Below are positions 40,977 to 50,537 of a stretch of DNA of 64,000 bases, piece by piece (positions within the stretch are counted from its first letter, which is position 1; every line of letters begins with the position of its first letter). The DNA is from Pascua guehoae (lineage: Eukaryota > Basidiomycota > Tremellomycetes > Trichosporonales > Trichosporonaceae). Location of the stretch: positions 2,480,761 through 2,544,760 of the forward strand of contig BCJX01000003.1 in NCBI GenBank assembly GCA_001600415.1, read 5' to 3'. The notes beneath the pieces were generated by a model. That model saw only the letters and a list, made by a program, of their open reading frames with translations, did no database searches and was not told the DNA's origin. Position numbers and translations under genes: made by a program.

Positions 40977-43314
40977 ATGCTCCCCCGAACGCGCCTCAAG
41001 CTTCGCGCGTTCCCCATCGTCGCCCTCCGGTGGAGCTCCACGGTGGCACCGACGCGCTCCCCGAAAGACGTGAGCTAAAGCAATCACTTGGCAGAGCGCA
41101 ACTAATGTCACCCCTACAGCTGTACAACCACCTGTCTCAGTTTGTCATCGGGCAAGAACATGCTAAGCGCATCCTATCTGTTGCGTGAGTTGTCCGCCAC
41201 CCATCGTCACCCACAGCCATGGAGGCTGACTCGCCTTCAGGGTGTTCAACCACTACCGCCGCATTGAGCCGCTGCTTCCCGGCGCGCAGGAGCCTCAGAA
41301 GCCTCCATCTCCACAACTCGAGGAGCCTCTCGCGACAGACCCTCTCGTATGGGCGGAGCCACGCAGGTTCGAGGCCGACTTTGACCCTACGAGCGGCGTC
41401 CGCGATGCGACGCGTGTTGTCGGTGCCGAGGCTGGCTCCGACCCGACTCTCACCCACTCGCACGAGGCTCTGTCAAGGGAGGAGAAGTGGGGTACGTCCA
41501 TACGCTGCTTAATCAATGTGATTGTGCTCACCGGTGCCTAGCTCGTGGGGATGGCTATTTCAATTCAAAGCGGCCTCCCTCACTCCTCGGCGACATGGGT
41601 CGTCGCTCTCGCCAGCCGGATGCAATGGCCGCCTCGGGTGAAGGAGAGCGTCCCCACCCAACCCGACGAAAGAAGCATGAGGATGACAGGCGAGAAGCAC
41701 GACGTATGGAAGAGGCTGCGCGTGCCAGACGGGTGGCCGAGCTCGCGGAAGGGCTGAATGGCGGGCAACCAGCAGAAGACGATGTGGTCGTGGAGAAGAG
41801 CAACGTCTTAATGATGTAAGACCGTTGGCGTCCTCTCTTTGCTGACCTGCTCAGTGGACCTACCGGTACAGGCAAGACATTGATGGCCAAGACGCTTGCC
41901 CGTGCATTGGACGTCCCCTTTGTGTACGTCTCGTGGCGATGCGCGTGCTGACTCCAGCTCATGTGACGCCACCACGTACACTCAAGCCGGATATGTTGGC
42001 GAAGACGTTGAGAGCTGCATTCTCCGTCTGCTTCAGGCCGCCGATTACGACGTTTCCAAGGCTGAGTGAGTTGGATAGGTCATGTTGGATACCAGGCGCA
42101 GCTGACGGACAGGGTTGGAATCATCCACATTGACGAGGTCGACAAACTTGCACGTCGCGGCGGTAATGAGTTTGGCACGTGGGGCGGAGGCAGGGATGTC
42201 GGTGGTGAAGGGGTCCAGCAAGCTCTTCTCCGTGTTCTGGAGGGTACGACTGTGATCCTCAACGCCAAGTCGCCTCCTATCGGATCTACCCCGCCAGCGG
42301 GTAGCTCGTCGCACGGCCCGGGTGGCTCTCCGAGTGGCAGTGGCTCGGCCGGCCCCAAGGCCGAGTCCTCGAGCTACAATGAGCCGCCCCCATGGGACCC
42401 GAACAACCCAATGAACCGCACGTTTGGTGGTTCAACCAGCAACTCCAGCAAGAAGGGCATTCGGGAGGGACTTCCGGGGTTCAGTGGCGGCGGCGGCGGT
42501 GAGTACAATGGCAGAGCTCTTGTGGCAGACTCTCGAAGCAGGCCTATGCCCACTTCTCGACCCCAACGCTAATGCATTCAGCAACAAAGGGAGACCAGTT
42601 CGTCGTCGATACCAGCAACATTCTGTTCATTCTCTCTGGAGCGTTTGTGGGACTCGACTCGATCATTCAACGCCGCCTGGGCAAAGGTGTACGTCTTGCG
42701 ATCCCGTTGTACAGAAGCTGACCTTTAGTCGATTGGATTCAATGCCCCGCTGGCGTCCCCTGTTGCCGCGGGAACACTTAAGGCCACATCGGTTGATCTC
42801 AAGGACTACGGTCTCATTCCAGAGTTCCTTGGTCGTCTACCAATCTTGTCATCCCTGCACGCACTGTCCATCGACGACCTTATTCGCATTCTTACCGAAC
42901 CCCGCAACGCACTCATCAAGCAGTACAAGACGCTGTTCCGTCGTTACGGTTCGGAGCTTGGGTTTACCCACAAGGCCCTGGAAGCGATTGCTCAAGAGGG
43001 TCTGGATCGCGGGGGAGGCGCCCGTGGTCTCCGCGGTGTCCTGGAAGAGATTCTCGTAGACGCCATGTTTGAAGTTCCAGGTTCGGTAAGTCGTATGCTC
43101 TGAGGCCCAAAGAAGTACAAATACTGATAGACCATAGGGTGTTTGCCATTGTCTTATCACTGCGGGTACGGTGGCTCGTCGTGAGCCAGCACTGTACTTT
43201 TCACGCGGGCAGCGGCATGCTTTCCAGGCCGCGATTGATGCCGAGGACAACCCGAGACGCACCCCCAGGATAGAAGTGATTGCAGATGAGGAGAAGATGC
43301 GTGCAGTAGGCTAA
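40977..43314 (+). CDS. MCX1: Mitochondrial ClpX-type AAA+ unfoldase
   Basis: Homologue of mitochondrial ClpX (yeast Mcx1), which remodels or unfolds matrix proteins, for instance in heme synthesis. Model (628 aa): join(40977..41069, 41120..41184, 41241..41491, 41542..41815, 41855..41923, 41958..42065, 42113..42498, 42582..42688, 42729..43085, 43138..43314). The first ~30 residues ([20 protein letters not shown]) form a mitochondrial presequence. [20 protein letters not shown] is the ClpX N-terminal AAA signature; no zinc-binding domain is present, as in other fungal forms. Walker [16 protein letters not shown] spans an intron near residue 228, followed by [16 protein letters not shown], Walker [14 protein letters not shown] near 290, and [15 protein letters not shown]. 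An ~80-residue Gly/Ser/Pro-rich insert follows ILNAKSPP, where bacterial ClpX has a short loop. Then come [33 protein letters not shown], and [11 protein letters not shown]. Whether a ClpP partner exists cannot be told from this window. Confidence 0.95.
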
Positions 43315-43860
43315 GCTGTGTTACGCAGCGTTGTACATGTTGTAAGGAGGCGAGACACCACAAATTGAATGCACGAATGCCATCCAACCAGATTCGGCAA
43401 GTTATCGGGTCGGAGTGCCACAAAGCCGCCAGTGTGGTGACAAGTTCCACACCTCCCGCTCGTCGTTGTAATGTTATTAGCTGACACCTCACAACCGCCA
43501 GCCAGACAGCAAGGGAGGTCATTTAAAGGTTCGTTGGTATGTTGTATATGTTGGGAAATAGGACTCGCGTACTCACAGTGCCAGCAGAAGACAGAGGACG
43601 TTTAGCCACCCCGATAGCGCCGCGCACGTGCCGCCACAGATAGCTGTGGCGATTTTCTGTGGCCGCCTTCCCTTGAATTTCAATATCAAGGTGGAAAGCC
43701 AAACATGTTCTTGAAGAACTGGAATAGTTGGATATCCATTAGTATTTTTATCATGATTGTAACAGATTTGCATGGCGTGTTGACGCCAAAATGAAATGTG
43801 TGATCGACAGTGTTGGTTTACACACTGTGCTCTGCCACGTATATTCCCCAACATGTACAG
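43315..43860. other. Intergenic 3' of the ClpX gene
   Basis: About 545 bp without a supportable gene, AT-richer towards its right end. It presumably includes the ClpX 3' UTR. Confidence 0.45.
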
Positions 43861-43865
43861 AAACT

Positions 43866-44600
43866 CTACATCCTTCTCGACCTTCCTTCCGTACCTTCCT
43901 TCCGTACCTTCCTTCTCGACCTTCCTTCTCGACCTTCCTTCGCCCCCAGATCAGTGCACAGTAGGGACACCACTCGAGTTATAAATGCTTCCCCCAACTC
44001 TCTTCTTTCTTCCATTCTCTCATCCTCTTTATTCTCTTTCTTGAACATCCCCACTCTCCCTCTCCTTTTATTCTCTCCACCCGTCGACCCCCCTCCCTTC
44101 ATCGACCCCTCTACCTTCGTCGACCCCTCTCCCTTCGTCGACCCTTCTACCTTCGTCGACCTTCTACCTTCGTCGACCCCCCTTCCCTCGTCGAAATCTC
44201 TCCCTTCGTCGACTCCTCTCCCTCATCCTCTTTATTCTCTTTACTCTTGAACATCCCTACTCTCCCTCTCCTTTTATTCTCTCCCTTGGTCGACCCCTCT
44301 CCCTTGGTCGACCCCCCCTCCCTTGGTCGACCCCTCTACCTTCGTCGACCCCTCTCACTTCGTCGACACCCGTCCTTTCGTCGACACCTCCCTTCGTCGA
44401 CACCCCTTCCTTCGTCGACACCCTTCCTTTCGTCGACACCTCCCTTCGTCGACACCCCTTCCTTCGTCGACACCCTTCCNNNNNNNNNNNNNNNNNNNNN
44501 NNNNNNNNNNNTCCTTTCGTCGACACCCCTCCCTTCGTCGACACCCCTCCCGTCGTCGACACCCTTCCCTTTGTCGACACCCCTCCCTTCGTCGGCGCCC
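43866..44600 (+). repeat. Pyrimidine-rich minisatellite with GTCGAC repeats
   Basis: The left part (about 43866-43945) repeats CCTTCCTTCTCGA and CCTTCCGTA units. From about 44083 to 44597, with an interruption near 44228-44285, the sequence is built from 14-20 bp units of the form CCCTTCGTCGACACCCCTT, so the palindrome GTCGAC recurs every unit. Translated, the plus strand would give Pro/Ser/Thr-rich peptide of the PSSTPL type, as in mucin-like surface proteins, but the frame is not kept and I do not call a gene. A run of N lies inside. Confidence 0.9.
44480..44511. other. Assembly gap (32 N) inside the minisatellite
   Basis: Thirty-two undetermined bases within the GTCGAC repeat. The length is probably a placeholder, and repeat copy number and the joining of both sides are uncertain. 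Confidence 0.98.
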
Positions 44601-44879
44601 CTCGCCCGACGAGCACAACGCCACCAGCGCCCATACCAGTCCCACCCGGGCCCTCAGGACTCGTGCCACCAGCGCCCAACCGTACCACCTCTGTGGCACG
44701 AGTCCTACCCACACTGGCAAACCCGCCAGCGACTCCAGAGCGGGCCGCCACCCGTCCGCCGCCCTCGGCGACGCCAGCCTTCCGACTTCCCTCGTCCAGA
44801 ACTGGGACAGGGACGTCAACATCAAGGGCTGGCGCACCTCCTTGCGCGCGCCCATCCGCGCCCGGCCCGCTCTGGAGCA

Positions 44880-45137
44880 ACACAGGGCCCACTGAGGGCC
44901 AGATCGCCCATGCCTTCAATGGGGTACGTGTCGAAGATCTTCTTCATCTCGAGCGCAACGGTGGTGCTGCTGTGGAGGACGATAGGCGCGTCACCGTCGG
45001 GGAGGGGCTTGTTCTTGTTTTTCTTCTTGACGGGGGCGGCGCCGCCCCGTCTCGGGGTCCTTGTGCGCGTTGGCCGCGGTCGAGGCTTTGATTTGTTGAC
45101 GGCGGAAGACGAGATAAACGACTACGGTCTTCCGCCG
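44880..45137 (-). pseudogene. Truncated copy of the membrane-protein gene at 46635, reverse orientation
   Basis: Read on the minus strand this fragment matches the membrane-anchor-proximal part of the intact gene at 46635-47651: VVVYLVFRRQQIKAS against the intact VVVYLVFRRQHIKAS, then KDPETG, and after a frame shift LHSSTTVALEMKKIFDTYPI against LHSATTVALEMKKIVDTYPI. There is no start, no signal peptide and no full membrane segment, and the frame is broken around the Lys/Pro-rich linker. It is adjacent to a 50-bp tandem repeat. Confidence 0.82.
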
Positions 45138-45258
45138 TGTCGGAAAATGACGTCCAAGCCCTCCGCCCCCTACGGGCGCAGGCAACTTGTCGGAAAATGA
45201 CGTCCAAGCCCTCCGCCCCCTACGGGCGCAGGCAACTTGTCGGACAATGACGTCCAAG
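45138..45258 (+). repeat. 50-bp tandem repeat, 2.4 copies
   Basis: Two identical 50-bp units (45138-45187 and 45188-45237), each beginning TGTCGGAAAATGACGTCCAA, are followed by the first ~20 bp of a third copy with one change. The array sits exactly between the minus-strand and plus-strand pieces of the broken membrane-protein copy. Confidence 0.92.
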
Positions 45259-45329
45259 TCCCCTTCGCCTCGGGCGGCGGCAACCCGCCCCTCACTTCGA
45301 GCAGCACGATCTCGGGCGAGCCCTGTCCC

Positions 45330-45487
45330 CGTCCACCCCGTCTACTGGCTCCGCGGTGGAGCCGCTCTACCGCATCGCAACGGGCGCGCCGCTCGACGCG
45401 AAGGACGACGCCGACATCAACTTTGTCGCTAACGCCCACGCCGCGCCGCGCTCGGGCAAGACCCTCGGCGACTCGGCCTTCCTCTAG
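45330..45487 (+). pseudogene. C-terminal fragment of the membrane-protein family, plus orientation
   Basis: This fragment encodes AVEPLYRIATGAPLDA, an inserted stretch DDADINF, and NAHAAPRSGKTLGDSAFL followed by a stop at 45485-45487. The intact gene at 46635 ends with AEPLFRVATGAPLDA and the same NAHAAPRSGKTLGDSAFL. The sequence upstream of the fragment does not continue the frame into a complete gene. Together with 44880-45137 it looks like one copy that was split and partly inverted. Confidence 0.82.
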
Positions 45488-46634
45488 GCAACAAATAGAT
45501 GCCTAGAGCGGGTTCGGGGGCCATTGCACTCGGCCTCAACTTCATGGAGTCAGCCATGTGCCTTTGTGAAGCCAGTGCCCTTCCCAAGCCTTTTCGCCCC
45601 AGCCAGTTCGCTATTTCGTTTCGCTTCATTATACGAAGCATACGCCGCTCCATACATGATTAGTATAGACATGTATTCTTTCTTGATTGGGATAGTAGAC
45701 ATTACAGCGCAGTCAGCGTCCAGCCCATGCCCAGCTACCAAACCATGTTCAGGATTCGGTTGGGTGGCTTGTTTGGGTGACCCTGCACGTGCGGTGTCCA
45801 GATGTCATCTCAATCCGCATGCGTCCTGCGTGCATGTCGCATGCATGTTGCTGGTCGCTTGCGGTTTGGCTGGGGACGCAACAAGGCGATGCGCGAGGAT
45901 CACTGATCACTGAACGTGTTATCTGCAACGCATGCGGCGGCATTGTCGCTTGATAGCTTTGGTTTGGTGTTTTGGGACTCGAGTCCTGGACCACGATTGC
46001 GGCAACAGCAGGCGCCTGCACACTCGCCAGCACGCGCTGGGCCGCACTGGGCGCACTCGAGGACGTGCATACAGTGCATGCAGTGACAGTTTGGTCAGTT
46101 TGAGCCCACGGGGGTCCACGTGCCGCTGCACGCCTATGTGCTGCGGATGAGATTGGGCCCCAGATGTAAACTGCCACACAGAAAATGGCTCCGCATGCGG
46201 TCCACCACTCAACCACCCAGGCCACCCAGCGTCCGGATGCGGTCGCCCCCCATGGCCCCCCCAGTGCTCCCACGGCTGGTGCACCCTGGCACCCACCCAC
46301 CCCCCGTACCCCCTACCCCCCACCCCCCGGTGGCTGGTTGTCTTCTTGTCTCTTCCACCTCATCTCACTTCCTCTTCATCCACTTATTGACAAATCGCAC
46401 TCTGTACATACCTCGTACACAGCATCTCTTGTCATATACTGCCTCTGTCTTGTAGCTTGTCGATAGCCCCCCCCTGTCGATAGTCATCTCAAGACCAGCA
46501 TACCCCCCTGCGAGTGGCAACACTCGTCTGTAGTCATACAAAGCCCGTGAGTTTTTTCTCCCCCTTGTTCACCCCACCCCCCGCGCTCCTTTCCCTCTGA
46601 CTCGTATATAGTTCCTCGAACACATACGTTCACA
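45488..46634. other. Intergenic upstream of the membrane-protein gene
   Basis: 1.15 kb with no supportable gene. The last 400 bp before 46635 are C-rich and then CT-rich (CCCCCC runs at about 46305-46330 and 46470-46475), typical of a fungal promoter and 5' UTR. Confidence 0.5.
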
Positions 46635-47651
46635 ATGTCTATCTCGCCCTTCGTCGCCGCCGTTCTGGCTACTTCGACCTCCACAACCACCACCGGCGTC
46701 AAGCCCACGACGGGCGCCGCAACCACTGCCATCGCTTCGGCCAAGACCACGGCTAAGACCCTGATTGGCTCGACCCCCGGCACCCCGGCGACAACCCTCG
46801 GCGCCGCCAACAACACTGCCCTACACGCTGCCAACACGGGCGAGGCCACTGCCCCCGTTGGGGCGTCCACCGGCCTAGGCCTGAAGACCACCGACATCGT
46901 CGGCCTCGCCGTCGGCGGGGCGGTACTCACCATTATCATCGTCGCCGTCGTGGTCTATCTGGTGTTCCGCCGCCAGCATATCAAAGCCTCGGCCGCGGCT
47001 AGCAAGGGCAAGGACCCCGAGACGGGCGGCCCCGCCCCCGTTAAGGGCAAGATCAAGAACAAGCCCCTCTCCGACGGTGACGCGCCTGTCGTCCTTCACA
47101 GCGCCACCACCGTTGCGCTCGAGATGAAGAAGATCGTCGACACGTACCCCATCGAGGACCGCCCTCACTCGTCCAAGCAGGTCGCCAACTACCTGCTCAC
47201 ACCGGGGCAAGCCCTCATCAACACGGTTAAGGCTTCGTTCAAGTACGGCAAGGAGAACCTCGGCGGCTCGCCCCCCGAGCCGGAGCTCCCCCTCCCCGTG
47301 TCGTCCCGTGGCCGTGGCCGTCGCGCGGTTGTGTCTGTCGCGTCGTCCGACGACAGCGACGACAACGTTCCCCTCGCTCGTCTCTTCTTCAAGGCGCCGT
47401 CTGCCCCTGCGGGCGCGGGCGACGCAGGTTCTCATCTCCAAGTCCCCTCGGGTTGCGCCAACCCTTCGCTGGTCTCGGGCAGCACGGCCTCGGACAGCCC
47501 AGCCCAGCCTTCGACCCCTCGCACGGGATCTTTTGCGGAGCCGCTCTTCCGCGTCGCGACGGGGGCGCCCCTTGACGCCGAGATCCCCGACGGCAACGCC
47601 CACGCCGCCCCGCGCTCGGGCAAGACCCTCGGCGACTCGGCTTTCCTTTGA
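46635..47651 (+). CDS. Single-pass membrane protein, Thr/Ala-rich ectodomain (intact member of locally duplicated family)
   Basis: Family not recognised. Intronless, 338 aa. Residues ~1-95 are Thr, Ala, Gly and Ser-rich with only a weak signal-peptide-like start (MSISPFVAAVLATST). A strong membrane segment lies at about residues 98-121 (GLAVGGAVLTIIIVAVVVYL), followed by the stop-transfer run FRRQHIK. The ~215-residue cytosolic tail has a Lys/Pro stretch, a conserved block LHSATTVALEMKKIVDTYPI, an SRGRGRRAV patch, an acidic SSDDSDDN stretch, and the C-terminal block AEPLFRVATGAPLDA ending GKTLGDSAFL. Two oppositely oriented fragments at 44880-45137 and 45330-45487 keep exactly these blocks, so the membrane-proximal and C-terminal parts are probably the functional ones. 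The predicted topology is ectodomain outside, tail inside. Confidence 0.8.
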   Translation: MSISPFVAAVLATSTSTTTTGVKPTTGAATTAIASAKTTAKTLIGSTPGTPATTLGAANNTALHAANTGEATAPVGASTGLGLKTTDIVGLAVGGAVLTIIIVAVVVYLVFRRQHIKASAAASKGKDPETGGPAPVKGKIKNKPLSDGDAPVVLHSATTVALEMKKIVDTYPIEDRPHSSKQVANYLLTPGQALINTVKASFKYGKENLGGSPPEPELPLPVSSRGRGRRAVVSVASSDDSDDNVPLARLFFKAPSAPAGAGDAGSHLQVPSGCANPSLVSGSTASDSPAQPSTPRTGSFAEPLFRVATGAPLDAEIPDGNAHAAPRSGKTLGDSAFL

Positions 47652-47914
47652 GGAGAGCAACGCAACAAGTGACACGCACGAAGCTCGTGCGTCGTCAAAA
47701 CAAGGTTTTCATCCGCTCGTTCGTCACCGACCGCGAGCGCCCACCCCTTTCGATCTTTCGTTTTTCCTTATCATAAATCGGCTTAGTGCCCCGTCGTCGG
47801 AGCCCCCTGGTCCGCGCCAACGCCGCCCGCGGGCGTTGTTTGCTTTACGTATTGCGTAATGCATTCTTCCCTTAAATTGGGTGCAGTCTGGTGTGGTCCG
47901 TTGCTCGAAGTCAA

Positions 47915-48590
47915 CGTCAGATGCAGTCTACAGTTAGGTATGGTAAGGATCAGAAGTGATGGCCCTGGGGCGCGTTACCTGGTTACAATTCATGACACAC
48001 CCACACCCACACCCACACCCACACCCACACCCACACCCACACCCACACTCACGCCCACACTCACACTCACACTCACACTCACCCTCACACTCACCGTCAC
48101 ACTCACCCTCACGCCCACACTCACACTAACTCTCACACTCACACTCATGAGTGAGGCCATGAACCGGGTCCGGCCCTCCCGGGCGGACACAATCCCAATC
48201 CGTTGACTCGCAGGCGCCCAGTCACCCATCACCACCGTGGATGCCGTATCTAAAGGTCAACAGCAGGTAAGGATTAGAAGTGATGGGGCCCGCGGCCGGT
48301 TCTGCTGTACAATTCATCACCCCACCACGAGAGAGGGCACCGACTCCCCCTCCCAACCGTTGACTCGCAGGCGCCCAGTCACCCATCACCACCGTGGATG
48401 GCGTATCTAAAGGTCAGATGCACTCTGCATTTAGGTACAGTAGGTAAGGATTAGAAGTGATGGCCCCGCGGCCGGTTCTGCTGTACAATTCATCACCCCA
48501 CCACGAGAGAGGGCATCAACTCCCCCTCCCAACCGTTGACTGGCAAGTGTCCAGTCACACCACTCACAACCATTGATGTTCTATCTACTT
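47915..48590 (+). repeat. Tandem array of 157-176 bp units with an embedded CA-rich microsatellite
   Basis: Units begin GTTGACTCGCAGGCGCCCAG at 48202 and 48359, and a diverged one begins at 48535, giving spacings of 157 and 176 bp. Each unit carries GTAAGGATTAGAAGTGATGG and a TACAATTCATCACCCCACC block. An upstream partial unit (about 47915-47995) has the same elements, and at its equivalent CACCCCACCA position it holds about 150 bp of CACACC/CACACT repeats (47994-48148). Confidence 0.9.
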
Positions 48591-50537
48591 TCGCCACGTC
48601 TATCAACAAGGGGTTTTATCTGCAGATCGACGGGGATGGAGTTACGCTTTTTGTGCGATGTGCGAGTGGATGGGCGTGGCCTTAAAAAGTGGTGGGGGGG
48701 AGCCCACGTGTCCCGAGGCAGACTGTCCATCCAACTGCCACATTCCACTTGGATGACGAAACGCCGACTCCGAGCGTTATCTCGACGGCCACTAGCGCAC
48801 CCGAGCGAATGCATGCATACGTGCTTTACGTATGGAAGGCGTCTTTGGGTCTCGCGTGTGCCTGTCTGTGCGGCACCGGGCAGCCAGGTCCCAAGAGGCA
48901 GAAGTGAAGGTTGGAATGTGGCCTGTGGGCTGTGGGCTGATATCAAGTTGATGTCTGGTCAGTTTCGACGCCATGAGACCCAAACTGTGCAGTCCGAGAC
49001 GGCGCCGCATGATACCCTCCAAGTGGCCGTTTCGGCAGTGGTCACATGCTACACAAGTCGCAGTGCTGGCATGCTGATATCCCAGAAGCGGTCCTCGCTG
49101 TCCTCGCTCATGTCGCCAAGCGCGGCGTGGCCAGCTGGGCGGGGGGCCGTGCTCCACAGCAACAAGGGGGTTGCGTTTCATGTAGGACAATCGGGTCGCC
49201 GGATGGCGCGGATGGCGAGCATGGCCAGGTCGCAGGTACACTCTTGCTAAAAGGGATCTCCCACAAACAGCAGCCAGACGACAGCAGAGGAGGGGGGCAA
49301 GGTGACATGAGAGACAGTGTATGGTCCGAGCGGACCCGATCAAGGGCACTGGAGGGCGGCAGCCACCCAAGAAAACCAAAGCAAAGCAAAAAAAAACCAG
49401 TGTCCACAGTGGCGCTGGGGGCGCACTGTCATGCACGGATCGCTCAAACCGTTGCTGCCTGTCTGCCTGCCTGCCTGCCTTGTTTCTTGTTTCCTGATGT
49501 CTGATGTCTGATGCCTTTGCGTCTTTGCCCGCTCCTTGCTCGGCACGCGGGCACGCGAGCACGCGAGCATTCGAGCATTCGAGCACTCATGCCTGGCTGC
49601 TCTACTGACCCCTCAAGGTGGATCAGCTGTCCATTGAGGCGTTTTATGGCTGTTCATGTTCAGGAGGCGTACCGGGTATGGACAGTCTGACGGCCCAGAC
49701 TTGACTTGTCAATTAGGGGGTGGGTTTGGGACCAACGGAAATGGTGGTGAGTATGGAGTGGAAATTAAAAAGTTATCCCATCCTTCCTTCCTTTGGGCGC
49801 ACAGACCTTCTCTGCCAAAGGCACACTGTCGTGCTACAGTGTACAGTGTGCACAGTCTCACGCAGCCCAACGCGGTGTGCAGGGCAGGGATTTGCTCCTG
49901 ATCTCCAGACATGATCATCCTTTCGCCCCCCCCCCCCCCCCACCTGCCACCCACAGAGCTCGGCGCTTGATCCTCCTCTTTCCCCCCTCTCCTCTCCCTT
50001 TGGTCCATGAGCCCATGAGCCTTGCCTTGCCAGCTGCCAGCTGCCAGAGCCAGCTGAGCCTGTGACCGGGACGCCGGTTCGCGCCATGCGCGCCATGAAC
50101 GGCAAGTGTCCAGCCACGCGCCACTGCCGCCTCGGATCCCCCACGCCCCCCGCCTTTGCCCAGCGCCGTCCCGCGCCAACGCGAGCGCCTCGAGCAATGA
50201 CCCCGCAATGACCACCCTCTTCCCCTCCATCAAAATGGCACTATACTCGACACTCGAACGCGTCAGACCTCTCTTTCCCCTCGTCGGTGCGGCACTGGTC
50301 ACCCCTCCCTCCCTCTTGCACAACCCCCACCCCCCACCCCTCTCGACTCTCACGGGTATACCTCACAGCAACAGACCTTGTCCTCATACCTCATTCTTGC
50401 TCGTTCAATCTCTCTCACCTCCTCCCTCATCCTCAAATCCTCTCAAATCCTCGTCCTCGGCTCCGGCTCCGACTCGGATTCCGGTTACAGACCGACCCAC
50501 ACGCACCTCGACTGCCGGGGCACATGTCCATGCCGAC
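48591..50537. other. Gene-poor stretch upstream of the Ser/Pro-rich protein gene
   Basis: About 1.95 kb in which I find no supported gene. It includes short CCTG/GCCT repeats at about 49452-49482, a GCGAGCA-type stretch at about 49548-49585, a run of 16 C at 49926-49941 and CT-rich sequence from about 49960. The reading frame of the downstream protein stays open from about 50106, so an N-terminal extension is possible. Confidence 0.45.

Noticed and set aside
44247..45200. A complete mucin-like surface protein gene over the minisatellite
   Set aside because: The frame changes repeatedly, it crosses the N gap, and the following membrane-protein homology is on the opposite strand.
47994..48148. 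Telomeric repeat, suggested by CACACCC units
   Set aside because: The array lies inside a tandem unit in the middle of the window, and its CACACC/CACACT composition is not the usual basidiomycete telomere repeat.
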